Source of the DNA: Toxonevra muliebris
Taxonomy: Eukaryota; Arthropoda; Insecta; Diptera; Pallopteridae
NCBI GenBank assembly: GCA_963691655.1
Contig: OY829328.1
Location: forward strand, 15,516,704-15,580,703
Reading direction: 5' to 3'
Length of the DNA stretch: 64,000 bases
The notes beneath the pieces are model-generated. The model searched no databases, had not been told where the DNA came from, and saw only the letters and a program-made list of their open reading frames with translations. This document shows, one piece after another, positions 1-12,956 of this stretch; within the stretch, counting starts at the first letter, position 1; every line of letters starts with the position of its first letter. The position numbers were made by a program, and so were the translations under genes.

Positions 1-2409
1 TGCGTATTCTGGAGATATTAAAGTATATGGATATATTAAAGTATATTTCATTTCATTTACAACGCAATTTTCGCAAAAATATTGCACAAATATTAGAAAA
101 ATGCTATTTTGAATTTCAGGTTTTAATTTGAGTTCTATTTTATAGTTCTTATACTGAGGTATATTGCACGGTACATTAAGTGGAAAGTGATTCGAAACAG
201 TCTTAAGTGTGAAAAAAATATTTCATTTTTAAACAATCTCGTTTTTAAGTGCGTTATTTATTTTATAAATACTATCCGTATTGGTGTACACCGTTACCGT
301 TTCAAAAATACAAAAACAAAACATTCATGTTAGAGTAGGAATCCGCTTTCAGTTACTCACAAAACTCCCTTGATTAGATTTCATACATAAAATATACAAA
401 AAAGCGGAAGGATATTGCTGTACACACGTCAGAAAGTTAGGGATTTTTTCAATCTCGTTAATATACTTAGAAAGTGATAGTTCAAAAACTGTTGCAACTA
501 TGAAAGTTTAATTTTATGAATGCAATAAAATTTGGAATGACGTTTATCGTTATTTTCAAATTTAATTGTGCAGATATTGAAAATTTCGTGTGAGTTTTTT
601 AAAAAGCAATAATGAAACGAGAAAAATATTTTATGCTATAAAGACATAATTTATCAAATGCCTTAGTATTATATACTATTTGGGTGCAACAAGGCACCAC
701 ACACTGATTAACAATTCAAAAAAGCTGGTCAAAACTATAAATATATTAAAAAACAGCCAAGCAGCTTTTTACTAATTTTTTTTTTAATAAAAAAAAACTG
801 ATGAACATGGTTTGCGCTGCAAAACGCTATTTCGGGATTGGTATATTCTTTACATGAGACTGCAATGAAATTAAAAAAAAAAAACAAGAAAACGTTGTTT
901 CAAATTGCGCCTTTTTAAAATACTCAATTTTGAAAATGTGAAATTGTATATTTTTATAAGATTATGTAAATATTTCATTGTATTTTTCAATATTTATGAT
1001 ACTTTATATGTACTTTCACGTTGTTGTTGATTACGAATTTGATAAAAAATATGCTCAAAAATGGCGGTCTTAAAATGGTGGACAAAATTTTACATTCTAA
1101 AATTTTTTTAATTTAAATTTATTAAGCCATATTGGATCCGGTTTTGGTTTTCAAGAATGAAAACTTCAGCTAATCAGCGATCTTCACATCATTTAAGCAG
1201 GAATTTTTATGAGAACCACGGAACTTTTTACAAATTTTACAAAAATGTCTGTAATATTGGATCCACTATTTTGTTTTTCCAAAAATCAGTTTTGAATTCG
1301 TAATCAATGATCTTAAAAAAGCTTTGCATACAAAAATTTTACAGCCGGCTTTTTTGGATTTCCGACGACAGTTCGCCACCCGTGTTAACCACAACAATTT
1401 CCCTTTTCTATTAATACAGTTAAACAAATAATATGGGTAACTGTCAAAGTGAAACCGATTTAGAAATGAGCACAAGAGCCCTCGCCGTTAATGTGTTAAT
1501 GAAATTTGACTGCAATAAATCCTAATATTTCACCCAGGCATTATTTCGGTGTGGTATAAGCTTTTCGACGGTTTATTGCGGTGTTTTTATGTTATTGTTA
1601 GTACCAACAATATGCGCTAATTGACCAAGTTTCAGATTTTTGAACCGCTAGAAGTAGCTTTCGTCTCACAGAGGAGTGTTATTTTTTTCTAATATACATG
1701 CATACCTACATACGTACATCGCAATATGATGATTTCATTTGTTTTATTGATATTTTGCGTGATTGCTATAGCTTTTCCCGCGTTATTACATTTCAATTGG
1801 AAACAACAATGTTTTTCGTTCCACTCTAATGAGCAATTTACCACATTATATTGTTTTTCTTTTACATTTCACTGTAGAATGAAAACAAGTCGAGATAAGA
1901 AATATTAGTCACTATTATTCTTTATAGAATTTATTTTATTTTTTTTTTTTAATGTAAAGGAATAATTAGTTATTGGCAGTAAAGAGTGCATTATAATCTC
2001 ATTTATATTCGGAGTTTAATTTATTCATAAATTCATAAAGGGAGTAAATGACAAAACCTTGCAGTCTAGACTTGTCATATCATTAGTGATAAAATTTCCA
2101 TACTAAAACTAAACTGTAAAAAATGTACCATGAGCTGGCAAATAAGACACATAGTAATTCAGCGGTATGAATCACTGGCCTAGGGTGTCCACAGATCGAC
2201 CTATGTAAGTGCCATCACCTGAATAATATGTTGCCGTATTCTTCTCGTTAATACGCACTGATTGATATTTGCTCACAATATGCTCAAAAATATTCAAAAG
2301 TTAAAAAAAAAGCCGCTAAATGTTTAGCCATGTCAATTTCATTAACAAATTTTAAAACGGACAGACGCTCATTGAACTTGTCCCACATATCTGATAGGTA
2401 TGTACATTA
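1..2409. other. Intergenic, no gene seen
   Basis: AT-rich sequence with only short, stop-rich frames. The 20-base phrase around the word attggatcc occurs twice (about 1130 and 1258) in similar context, which suggests an old repeat, but I could not define its ends. No RNA gene or promoter is supported. Confidence 0.6.
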
Positions 2410-2954
2410 GGGTGGCTCTTATGTGGCAATTTTTTTGACTCTTGATAATTTTTCGTGCTCATTCGGATAAGGGAAAGGGTTGGCCCTAGAATTTCATAAT
2501 CAAAAAATTAAGAAAAAAATTCAATCTACTTTTTTTTCAATTTCGCAAAATATTATTTCTATGTAAGGCTAGATTTGCTTAAATAGGGAGGCAATATTTT
2601 TCAATTTAATTGGAAAAGTGGTGAATATTAAGAATTCAAATTTCTTGGTTTCTCAAGAAATAAATGCTTTTTTTCTATAACAATTTTTTAGAGTAGAATA
2701 TTGACCTTTAACAAATAATCCCAGTTGTGTTTTAGCCTCTATTCTGTACAATTTTTTTTGGAGCAAAAAACAAAAATTTAATATTTTATGTGAGTTTTGT
2801 TTTTTTTTTCTGATTGAAGGGGCTAAAGGGCAACCCTTCCCCTCATCCGATTGAGCTCAAATTTCGCAAAGCTAATTTTTTTATGTAATGAAACTAAACT
2901 AAGGAGTAGCAAAAAAAAAAAAACAAAATCAAACTTGAAAAATAAGAGCCACCT
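2410..2954. mobile_element. 545-bp MITE with TA target site
   Basis: The left end reads TA then GGGTGGCTCTTAT. The right end, read on the opposite strand, is TA then AGGTGGCTCTTAT. These are inverted repeats of about 13 bp with one mismatch, flanked by TA dinucleotides as in the Tc1/mariner superfamily. The interior is non-coding and T/A-run rich, so this is a non-autonomous element. The superfamily is inferred from the TA site only. Confidence 0.65.
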
Positions 2955-5900
2955 TAATGTGCATGCATATGTATTTATATGAATTAGTATAGCACACACG
3001 TTCATACATATATTGCCTCAATTAATTTGTGTTGTTGATAAACCTTGATTTTCATCACACGACGATCATTGCCAATGTTTTACTACACGTTTGCACATAA
3101 AATTTTCTGTGTGCCTGTATTGAAGTTTTCATCTTCATTTAACTAAAATCTTCTTTCACTTATCGTATGCACGAGTGTGTGTTTATGCAATATTTATATT
3201 TCGCGCTACTTTTAGATCATTGTGCTCAATGTTAGTGATGCAATTCGTTTGTTTTATTTTTATTTTCGAAAAGCATTAAATAAATAAAATAGAATTCCGT
3301 ATGCATACAAACGTACACTGACATGTGTATATGTATATGGAAATAGATATATTAAAATTATTATATATTTATAGCTAGCTACAATCAGGTAGTCGATTGA
3401 TTCAATTGATTCATATGTTGAATTGAATTTTACTGTTCACTTGAAGTGCTCATTTGATTTTATTAGTTTTTTTTTTTTTTAGATTGTTTCTCATAAGAAG
3501 GCTTGGTAGGAGTACATATAAACAAGTGCACAATCATATGTATGTATATAATTATCATCTCGGATAATATGATTAGATTTTACAACGAAGAGTTAAAAAC
3601 ATTTTTCTCCAAAGTCCAAAGTAAATGAACAATTTTTGGAGACCTGATGGGAGATAGTACTCATGTATTGGCTGGCCAATCGTACAAGAATGAGCAGGAA
3701 TTTATTGATTTTGGGGACTATCTCTTGCTCTCCTGCTCAAATCAAAATTTGAATGTGTACGCGTTAAGAACTCGCGTGTTTTAGCTGCGTTTTATTCGCC
3801 ATTCGCTTCTTGCTGTGTATAACTAGCAAATATAAATATATGGGAAAATAGTAATAACTATAATCTTCTTCTCTATCTATATAAAGGAAGATTGTGTAAA
3901 ATGTTTGTATGCGCATAACTCGGCTGAACATCATCCGATTTTTATGGGGACTTTTTTTGTTGGATACGTGTGGAATGCGGTGAAAAGTCGTGAAATACCA
4001 AAATTGTATACTTTCAGGTTTTTTTTTGTGTGATTTGTGATCGATAACAGATGGCGCTGTGGTGTAATGATCTGCCAACAAATGGCTTCGACATAGCACA
4101 AACTATCCTGTCATTCGTCCTTTTCCAACTATTATTTTCGAGCGGCTGTGTATTGAACACTTAACCCGTTTTATTTGTGTAATGATGCTTTTTTGAGCGA
4201 GTAATAGAAATACTTCAACCAACTATTAGTCTATGGAATAACGGCTCTAATAATCAAGACCCATAAAGAGCAAATTTGGAAGTAAAATTATAAAAACAAG
4301 AAAATTAATTTTAAATTTATTCAAACTGGTTGAAGTTCTTTTTAAGATGTATTTATTATATTATATTGCTTATGTAGTATAAGCTGCTTTCGCAGTTTCC
4401 CAATAATTACACTGCTACAAGAAAGTCTATTTAAATAAAAGCGAGTTTTTTTTAACTTTTAATGTTTAATGTTTTGCTCTTCAGTGTAGTTCGGACATGA
4501 CTGAATATAATTTCTTTCTAGTTTGAAAAATTTGTTTACTGCATTTATTTTCTATTTTTTCTATTTCTTTGAATTTGTTTTGTTTTCGTTTGCGTTTTGT
4601 TTAATATGATTACGTATATTTATTGTTTATATCGTCGGTTCAGAGACAAAACCACTTAAGTACAGAAATGGCATAAACTCGATTTCTATTCGAAGATAAG
4701 AAGTTTAAGATAATCTGAATTAGGTAAAAATAATTTTTAACTATAGACTCCTTAAATTCCGACACAGAACTCACTCAAAAGTTATCCAGCATGCTGTTTC
4801 AATATGATATTTATAAAGCAAATTATTAAAAAATATGAATTTTCTTTGTTTTTCAAGTATGATACTTAATGAGTTTTACCTCTGAATCGATGATATTAGT
4901 TAGTGACTATAATTGTGTTTGTATTTGTGTGCTTCTTATTTCTCGTAAATAGTTTAGTTTCATTCAAATTCTGAACTTGATGGTTGTGTGATTTGTGAGT
5001 GTCTGCCGCTTATTGTTTGTCGTCTCGTCTGTTGTTTATTTTTAAAGTTGTTGCTTTATTTTACTCTCATTGTTATCAGCGGCTGGTATCATTGAATAGT
5101 GCAGCGCCATAATTACATGCACGCTCGCAGTAAACGTAAATCGACGTAGTGCATACAATTTTACATCTGTGTGTTAATTTTTTTTTTGTAATGTTATGTT
5201 AATCGGTGAAAAACGAAAAACGACATTTTTATTTATTAGTTTCAAGGGTTTGGCTTCACTCTATATTATTTAGTACAGGATGCAATGCCAAATTACATAA
5301 ATATTTTGGTATCGAAAATATACAAAATTTACTTGAACAATTTTTTTTTTTTTTTGTTTACATTGAATGTAGAAACTTGTGTGTAGAAATTTTCGCATTA
5401 GAAAAAAAATATTTTAATTTTTATTTTTGCTTTTTCTTTTTCGTGTTAAATCAATGTTTTCAAATTGATTTTTATTGCTGCTAAATTTCGTTTTTAAAGT
5501 GATACAAAAATATTTTTTGATATTTTCTTCATGAAAATGCGGAAATTATTTATGTAAGTTATAATTTTATTTTACATTGTACAAAATCGCTTAAAAATTA
5601 TAAAGTTTTAGTTTGCCATTTTTTTTTTTAAATATAATTTTAAATTACTAAATAAATGATAAATTTTTGTGCAAATTTTGTTTCTTTCAAAAGAAAATCT
5701 TTAAAATTAATTCAAGTTCTTTTTTCCAACAATATTGGAGCAAGTTAAAATATTAATATAAATAAATAATTGCGATTGAAGATATGCACTGCGGGTTTTC
5801 TCAAAAAACCTTAAGTCCTCGATATTTTGTTTCCATTTATTCCAGTGATAATTGGGACAACAAAAGAAACTCACATTGGTGTTTCCTTTTAGTCGGAAGT

Positions 5901-6152
5901 ACTGAAGTTACTTGGTTAAAATAGTAAAAAGTTGTTTGATCTACTGAAAACCTAGAAAAATTTGTTTTCATTCTTCAACGCACTTCATGCAGAAATCGTT
6001 TATTCAAAATATGTTTTTAGTTTAAAATGACGTTCTTTGAAAGAAATGAAATTAATATATGCATATGAATTTTTACGCAATGCAGTAAAATATTGAAAAT
6101 TTGTTTAAAATATTGCCGCATTTATATGTACCTACAAATTATATATAGTATC
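2955..6152. other. Upstream flank of the phosphoesterase gene
   Basis: No coding frame stands out. The region presumably holds the promoter and untranslated leader of the + strand gene that starts at 6153. The stretch 5020-5180 is less AT-biased than its surroundings and could be the promoter area, but I see no convincing TATA box or initiator. Long T runs occur at 5340-5355 and elsewhere. Confidence 0.4.
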
Positions 6153-9100
6153 ATGGCTGATATAACATCACAATCGGGACTGCGTTCAAAATTGGGTGAT
6201 CTTGTTGAAAATAGTTCAACGGCACTGAATGAGGCGACAGAGGTCACGAGAGGATTACGAAATGTGGTCGGATGGTTGAAACAGGTTTAAGAAACAAATT
6301 TATTTATTTGAAATATAAATGTTGTTGTTGTGTTTGATTTATTTTCCATTTCCATTTTCATTTTATATTTTTGATTATTTGATACACTCCTTGTTTTTAT
6401 TAGCTCTTTCCCTGAATTAAATTAGTTTACATACACATATGAATTTTTAATTAACGCAATCAATTTCACAAGCATCTCTACTTCTTGCTATCCAATTTTT
6501 ATTATCCTTCATTACATAAAAATCAACTACATTTGGATACACTTTGATTTTTATGTATACATTGTATATTTGAAACCATAAAAAATTATATTTATTTTGT
6601 TTTGAAATTAATTTCTGTCAAACGCTTCAAAGCGACTACGGGACACAATTTCCCATTAAATAAATGCTTTATTCGTATTCAAATATATAGTACAAAAACA
6701 AAATATAGAAATTAAGTTCATAACACTAATTCCGCAACGCTTCATTGTTTTTGTTGCAATAGGCTTCAATTGAGGTGCGTGAAGCTGGAAAACGAGCTGT
6801 CACACAGATACAAACTTCAAATCCGAATTTTCTCTCACACGAATTTGATTTTGACGATACCACTGGGCTGTCTGTGCAACATAACGACGACGATTTATTC
6901 GATACCAAGTCTTTATCACATCCAGACTCATCAACACGTCCAACGCGCTCTTCGTCCATCAGTCAACCGCAAAGTCCACGTACAAGAGGCCGTGGCGCCG
7001 AGGATAACTTCTCTGCTGGCTACCATCGTTCCACATCGATTATATCACAATTGGAGAAGTCGAAGTTTCTATTAAAAATGTCCGACCAATGTAATAAACC
7101 ATTGACCATTTTACACTACAATGATGTTTACAATATCGATGCAAATTCGGGAAAGGAGCCGGTAGGTGGCGCTGCACGCTTTTGTACCGCAATAAAATCA
7201 TTTGCACCAGATGATCCATTGGTATTATTCAGTGGTGATGCATTCTCACCAAGCATGCGTAAGTTGAATTCAATTTGAGTTCGGGCAATTAGAAATTATA
7301 GATAAATTTTTCTTCACAGTGAGCACATTTACTCTGGGTGAACAAATGGTTCCAGTACTCAATTCTGTTGGTACACATTGTGCAGTCTTCGGGAATCATG
7401 ACTTTGGTGAGTTGAATTTTGAGAATTTATTAAAGTGGTTAGTACTTTTCTTCGAGTTGTTGTACAGTGATGGGTGTGCTGAAGATAAGAGTAGTGATAT
7501 TAAATTATTACTAGTCGATAAGGCCCCAGTAATTGTTGCTATTTTTTTTTTTTTTTTGCTCAAGAAATCTCTTTATGAAAAAACAAATATCAAAAGAGAA
7601 CCAAACTACTCGTTGGTGTTTGTTTTGTTATTTGTGTAGGCAGATAATTCTGAGAGATGCCGTTATTCATGTCTTCTCTCTTTCTCTTATTTATTATTTA
7701 CTGCCGCTTAAGCAATGATTTTTACAATGATGAATACAATGCTTTGTTAAATGAGTGAATTTTAAAGAACTTTCGACGCTAATATTTGGGAATTTTAAAT
7801 CTGATAATTGTTGGCTAACCTACTCGTCAAGCTCTTTAAATTGATATATAATTTGATAGTGTAGCACTTCTGGATCTAATTTATCTAATAAATGTATAGA
7901 TAACATTGCCTAAACATTTGAGAGAATACATTTTTAAAAAATCTTTTTGAATTTAGTTAATATTTTTGCAATGCAATGGCATTATTTTTCTCTGAAGAGA
8001 AAGTGTAAATTGTTAATGAAATGGCGAGCAGTCCACTTATTAATTACTTTCTCCACTGTGACGAATGACATGGTCCTAAGTGTTTCTTATGCAATTTTTA
8101 CTTTTGTAAGTTTACCATTACCAGCCAAAGGGTAGTGCCGTGTAGTTTCGAACCCTGACATACCATACTTGATATTCTATTATAATTATTATCTCTTTCA
8201 ATATTCTTATTTACTTAGACCATGGTCTTGACGTACTTGTTGATCTCATTAAGAAGACAAATTTTCCCTGGCTGATGTCCAACGTTGTGGATAATGAAAC
8301 TGGCAGACCATTAGGCGGCGGCAAGATCTCACATTTCATTTTCCACAATCAAATTTCAATCGGTCTGATTGGTTTGGTGGAAAGGGAATGGCTTGAAACA
8401 TTGCCCACTATTGATCAGAAAGAAGTGACATACATTAGTTATGTTGAGGCTGGTAATAAATTAGCAGCAGAATTGCGCAACGAAGGCTGTGATGTTATAA
8501 TCGCACTAACGCACATGCGTACACCTAACGATATTATGCTGGCAAAGAATTGCCCCGGCATTGATCTGATATTGGGCGGACACGATCATGTCTTTGAGAT
8601 CAAGGAGATTAATGGTATTAAAATAGTTAAATCGGGCACAGATTTCAGGCAATTCTCGAAGATAACACTAGAAAAGGAACGCGATGAAAATGGTAAAATA
8701 AAAGTACAAATCGAACAAGTGAATGTGACATCGGACTTTGAAGAGAATAAGGAGCTTAAGGAAGAATTGGCAAAATATTCAGGTGAGAATTGGTCTAACC
8801 TAATGCCTTTCTATGTTTTCATAATTTAAAATTTTCAGATGTTGTTGAGGCTAAAATGACAGATGTTCTGGGTAACTTTTCTGTTGAATTGGATGGACGC
8901 TTTTCTGCAATACGTACCGAAGAAACGAATCTAGGAGATTGGGTTTGCGATGTTGTGCTAGCGGCAACGGGCGTCGATATTGTCATAGTCAATTCGGGTA
9001 CATTCCGTTCGGATCAAATACATCCACCAGGACCGTTTACTATGCATGATTTGGTTAATATAATACCAATGCGAGATCCCTTAATAATATTGGAAATAAC

Positions 9101-10825
9101 TGGTAAATGTTTATGGGATGCTTTGGAAAATGCAGTATCTGGATATCCAAAATTGGAAGGAAGATTTCCACAGGTAATTAGAAGGATTTAATTAAAGAAA
9201 AGTAAGGACAAATAAAAAAAGAACAAAGAAATATATATATGTTTCTGTATTTGCAGGTATCTGGTGTAACTTTTGCGTTCGATCCGAGCAAACCACCTGG
9301 CCAACGTATCGACCCACAACTGGTGCAAGTTGCCGATGAGTATCTCAATTTAAATCAGTACTACAAGATTTGTGTCAAGAGCTATATTTATAATGGTTGC
9401 GATGGCTTTACTATGTTTAAGGGTGCGAAACTTGTGGTATGTATAATCAGATTGAATTGAGCAAAACTAAAATCCTAATGCAATTGCACTATTGCACTAA
9501 TCACAGATGGATGAAGATTTATGTCCTGAACTGGGTCTCACAATACAAAATCATTTTAAGGCAATTGAGCTGCGTACTGGCAAAGGTGGCCATCATACAA
9601 AACACAGGCAATCTTTGGTAACGCTATCACGACATCATAGCATGGTACAAATGTTGGATAATTTAGATTTGGATGGCCCATCACCGATACGTAAACTTTC
9701 AGCAGGACATCAAGCTAAATCGATAGATTTAACGAATACCAATACATCTAAAGTAATGGATAACTATTCAAACTCGGTTCTGTTTCTTTTTTCAAACAAC
9801 TCAATTTATTTTCAGATGTTACGACGGGCTTCATTGGATGATCTGGAGCAAGCCAGTTGCCAATTAGCGCCAAAAATTCAACATAGAATAATACGTATAC
9901 AAAATGAAGATGTAAGTGTTGAAAACTAATGGTGATGCGTTAAATCAGGTTTTTGATTTTATTATTTCATTTTTTAATTGATTAGAAACCTGTGAAATTT
10001 TAAATTGAAGAAATAGCTATGCTTGTTCTGAAATAACCTTTTGATTAACCCTCTGTGTGGTTCCTTGTATTTTAAAAACAACGATGCATAAAAATTATTC
10101 GACAGAATTTTTAAACTGATTTGATTTTGATAGATATTTAACATGTAAGAAGAAAAATCTCCTTGCAACTTTTGCAATATCTTGCTTAGATGAGAATGAG
10201 ATAATTGGGTGTTTTTCGTACTTTTTCGACGTTTCAAATAACTCATATTTTTTAAATAAAAAAATGAGAGAGTTTATACATTTTTTATGTTTGGTACTAT
10301 GTCCTAATTGTGACATTTAAGGATTAAAAGTTAAAGAGCAAGGGTTTCTACTAAATAAATTAAAAGGAATAGTTAACATTTTAGTCATTTTATTAATGAA
10401 AAAACAAAAATTAACATGAACATAAACATAAAATCCCAATTTAAATTCACATCTTGCGATCTTGAAACCTCATGTATACGGTATTTGACGAAAATTCAAT
10501 ATCATATTTAGAATTCAGACCACTGCATGGTGCTCAAAGCTTTAAGTTCCGCTATTATTAAGGGCAAACTATATTAAATATAGTTGGGCAGTGCAAGTAG
10601 CATTTTACTAAACTAGAAGAAATATCTCCAACATATCTCTTACATAAGTTCCAGGTCATAGAAGCATTGATTAAAATGATCTCTTAATTTATAATTCGAT
10701 CACAATTCAAATTCATTTATAAAAAACTTTCTTTCTCTTTTATTATTTAGCATTACAACCAGTTGCTTATGAAGAAGGAAACTTCAATAAAAAATACAAC
10801 CATCACCGAAGCAGAAGACGAATAA
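6153..10825 (+). CDS. 5'-nucleotidase-like metallophosphoesterase, 9 exons
   Basis: Exons are 6153-6284, 6763-7258, 7320-7406, 8219-8782, 8839-9173, 9257-9436, 9507-9752, 9816-9911 and 10751-10825. All introns are GT-AG, and the joined frame gives 736 residues. The metallophosphoesterase domain starts near residue 158 with LHYNDVYN (Asp165), then SGD (Asp203), GNHDFDHG (234-241), THMR (His337) and GGHDH (358-362). The C-terminal nucleotidase domain shows NSGTFR and a CDGFTMF substrate-loop motif. There is no signal peptide or membrane segment, so a cytosolic enzyme hydrolysing nucleotide or other phosphoesters is inferred; the substrate is unknown. Drosophila CG11883 is the likely orthologue (from memory of the family). 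The first metal motif is D-x-Y rather than the usual D-x-H. The first 150 residues are low-complexity and Ser/Thr/Arg-rich. ATG 6153 has a good context and is in phase with exon 2; ATG 7078, just before the domain, could start a shorter form. Confidence 0.9.
8105..8165 (-). repeat. SINE fragment inside intron 3
   Basis: Read on the minus strand this contains a pol III B-box-like GGTTCGAAAC followed by ACTACACGGCACTACC and TGGCTGGTAATGG. The same core phrase recurs in the SINE copies at 30.7 kb and 61.7 kb. It lies in the 812-base intron between exons 3 and 4 of the phosphoesterase gene. No A box or complete tRNA-like module remains. Confidence 0.5.
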
Positions 10826-12145
10826 ATTATAAATATAAATTATTTATACAAAATGCATTTGTTTTCTATGATATTTTTAAACAAATACACTCTTACACTC
10901 AGATACATATATAGAAACACACACACAATCTAAAAAGACAAAACAAAAAAAAAAAAAAAAAGGAATAGAACGATGTGGTTGTTATGCTGTTTTTAAGATA
11001 ATTTTTATAATCTTTAAGACTTTTTGCCTTTTTGTATATTAATTTGTAATTATTATTAAATAAATTAATAAACATTTATCTTATTTATAGCAAAAGAAAA
11101 AATTGCAAACTAACAAAAAAGAAAGCTTTAAACTTTAGAATGCACAAAATTAATTTCGAATTTAATTAGCACAAACAAAAAAATCAATTATATAATCAAA
11201 AATCTGTTAACATAATTTAATTGAGGGAAAGGTAGAGAAAAATCTTAATCTAATGCTTATATACTAAAATATATTTATAGAGAAACAAAAACATAATATA
11301 TATATGCATAGAGCAATAAAAAAAAAACACACTCTGAACAACAGATACATTTTAAAGAAAAAAGGAAAAATAAAAAATAAAATTAGCAAAAGATTAGCAG
11401 AAATGTAAAATATATAAAAATAGAAATTAAAAGAAATCTTGAACATATACTGCATATAAATATTTATATTCAGGCATTTTTTTCTTGGTTTCGTTGCTAT
11501 GCAGAAAATATTGTGACTACTGTAAAATTGCAGTGAGTCCAATAATTATGGAATACAAATAAACAAACATACAAACTAACATATATTGAATATCAGTATC
11601 AGTGAAAATAGATAATCGTCATATTTGAACAGAAGTTAACTATAAAAACAATAGGGCAAATAGGTGCCATGCAAAATAAAATTACACCCATACATACATA
11701 CAAATACTCGTCGAAATAGTGGCAGTAATATTTCGTACGGGTTTTTCATGTCTCCATAAAACACAAATTGTTGAATATACCTAAGTACTAATAATTATAT
11801 ATGTATGTATATGTATTGTATATGTATATGTGTGTTGTAGCTAAAAGAAAAAAATAATAATTATTTATAAAAGTAATATATATTATTTATAATTATGTTA
11901 ACTTAAACTATTAAAAAATTATACTAAAATATTTCATAAAATTTAAGGTATTATATTCCTTGATATTATTTGTTACTAAGTTTTATATTTTTAATAAGCT
12001 TAAAAATGTATTTTTTACTTTTGTTCAAAAAAAAAAACTTTTAACTAAAATATATTTAAATAACAAAATTGTATTATTTTTGTAATGAATGTAATGAAAT
12101 TGAATACCAGTTCCAGTTGTTCAGCTGTTCAGACAGCCTATTTAG
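10826..12145. other. 3' region of the phosphoesterase gene
   Basis: Very AT-rich sequence with short A runs and no coding frame on either strand. The 3' untranslated region of the + strand gene should end near the AATAAA at 11059-11064. Another AATAAA overlaps the stop codon at 10820-10826. Confidence 0.5.
11059..11064 (+). promoter_or_regulatory. Candidate poly(A) signal AATAAA
   Basis: It lies 234 bases after the stop codon of the phosphoesterase gene. Other A/T-rich hexamers lie nearby, so the exact cleavage site is uncertain. Confidence 0.4.
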
Positions 12146-12532
12146 AATTCCTATTTCAATTTGTATTGGTTTTTAAACCAGCGCCAACTGCATTATAAAT
12201 TCAATGACTTACCCCGCAAAGGCCGATATAATTGCATTTACTTGGACAGATCAACTTCGCTCTGGAAAGAAATTCCACTAGCAGAAGTTATTGCACAAAA
12301 CCAAAAAGGCAACTGTTTGGAAAGATTTGCATTTTGTATTATTTTAGCTGGCATTCTCACTGCGCTAAGGGAACACCGCGGTAGAATCAGTATTGAGACT
12401 AGCAAACAAAAGAAATCCATAGACCCGGTTGTAATACTCAATGTAATAAATACTCAATGCATAAAACTAGACAGGAAAGATGTACATACAATAGATCTTA
12501 CAGATACAATTAAAATTGCAATACAATATTAG
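12146..12532 (+). CDS. Unidentified 128-codon open frame without ATG
   Basis: This frame runs from just after a TAG (12143-12145) to a TAG at 12530-12532. It is visibly richer in G/C and in coding-like codons than its flanks. The predicted peptide is basic and lysine-rich, with an amphipathic stretch CLERFAFCIILAGILTALRE near the middle and an Ile/Asp/Thr-rich tail. I do not recognise it. It has no in-frame ATG, so it must be a 3' exon, a fragment of a decayed or captured gene, or chance. An acceptor-like tttag precedes codon 1 in phase 0. That is the phase in which exon 8 of the upstream + strand gene ends, so an alternative last exon is conceivable. It lies between two convergent genes. Confidence 0.35.
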   Translation, partial: NSYFNLYWFLNQRQLHYKFNDLPRKGRYNCIYLDRSTSLWKEIPLAEVIAQNQKGNCLERFAFCIILAGILTALREHRGRISIETSKQKKSIDPVVILNVINTQCIKLDRKDVHTIDLTDTIKIAIQY

Positions 12533-12956
12533 CCAGTGTTCTCTTGGTTTATAATTCGTCGACGTAAGGAAACGGGATAACATATTCAAATGTTTCTGTT
12601 ATTATAGGTACACTCTTTCTCGATAATATAGTGGTGAGTAAACCCGCCTGCCAAACCAACAGATTTAAAATAAAATTATATGCATGTAAGTAATTAATAA
12701 TTTTTTTATTATAAATATGTATACTAATTTTTTTTTCCAAATACTTAAGGCAATTACAAAAACACTGGAAGAACATTTGAAAAAAAAGAGAGTACAAATG
12801 CGTCAACTTTGAGTAAATATGTCAAATGAAATGAATTTGAAAAAATAGAAGTATATATGTATGTATGTAGTATGTGTTGTGTTAGTCAACATCTAAACTA
12901 AAAATGCTGTAAAAATGTATGTAGTTAGTACAACTTCTTAACACTAACACAATATT
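12533..12956. other. Intergenic, 3' flank of Git
   Basis: It holds the presumed 3' untranslated region of Git (minus strand) and nothing else recognisable. Confidence 0.5.
12705..12710 (-). promoter_or_regulatory. Candidate poly(A) signal for Git
   Basis: AATAAA on the minus strand, about 250 bases beyond the Git stop codon. Confidence 0.35.
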
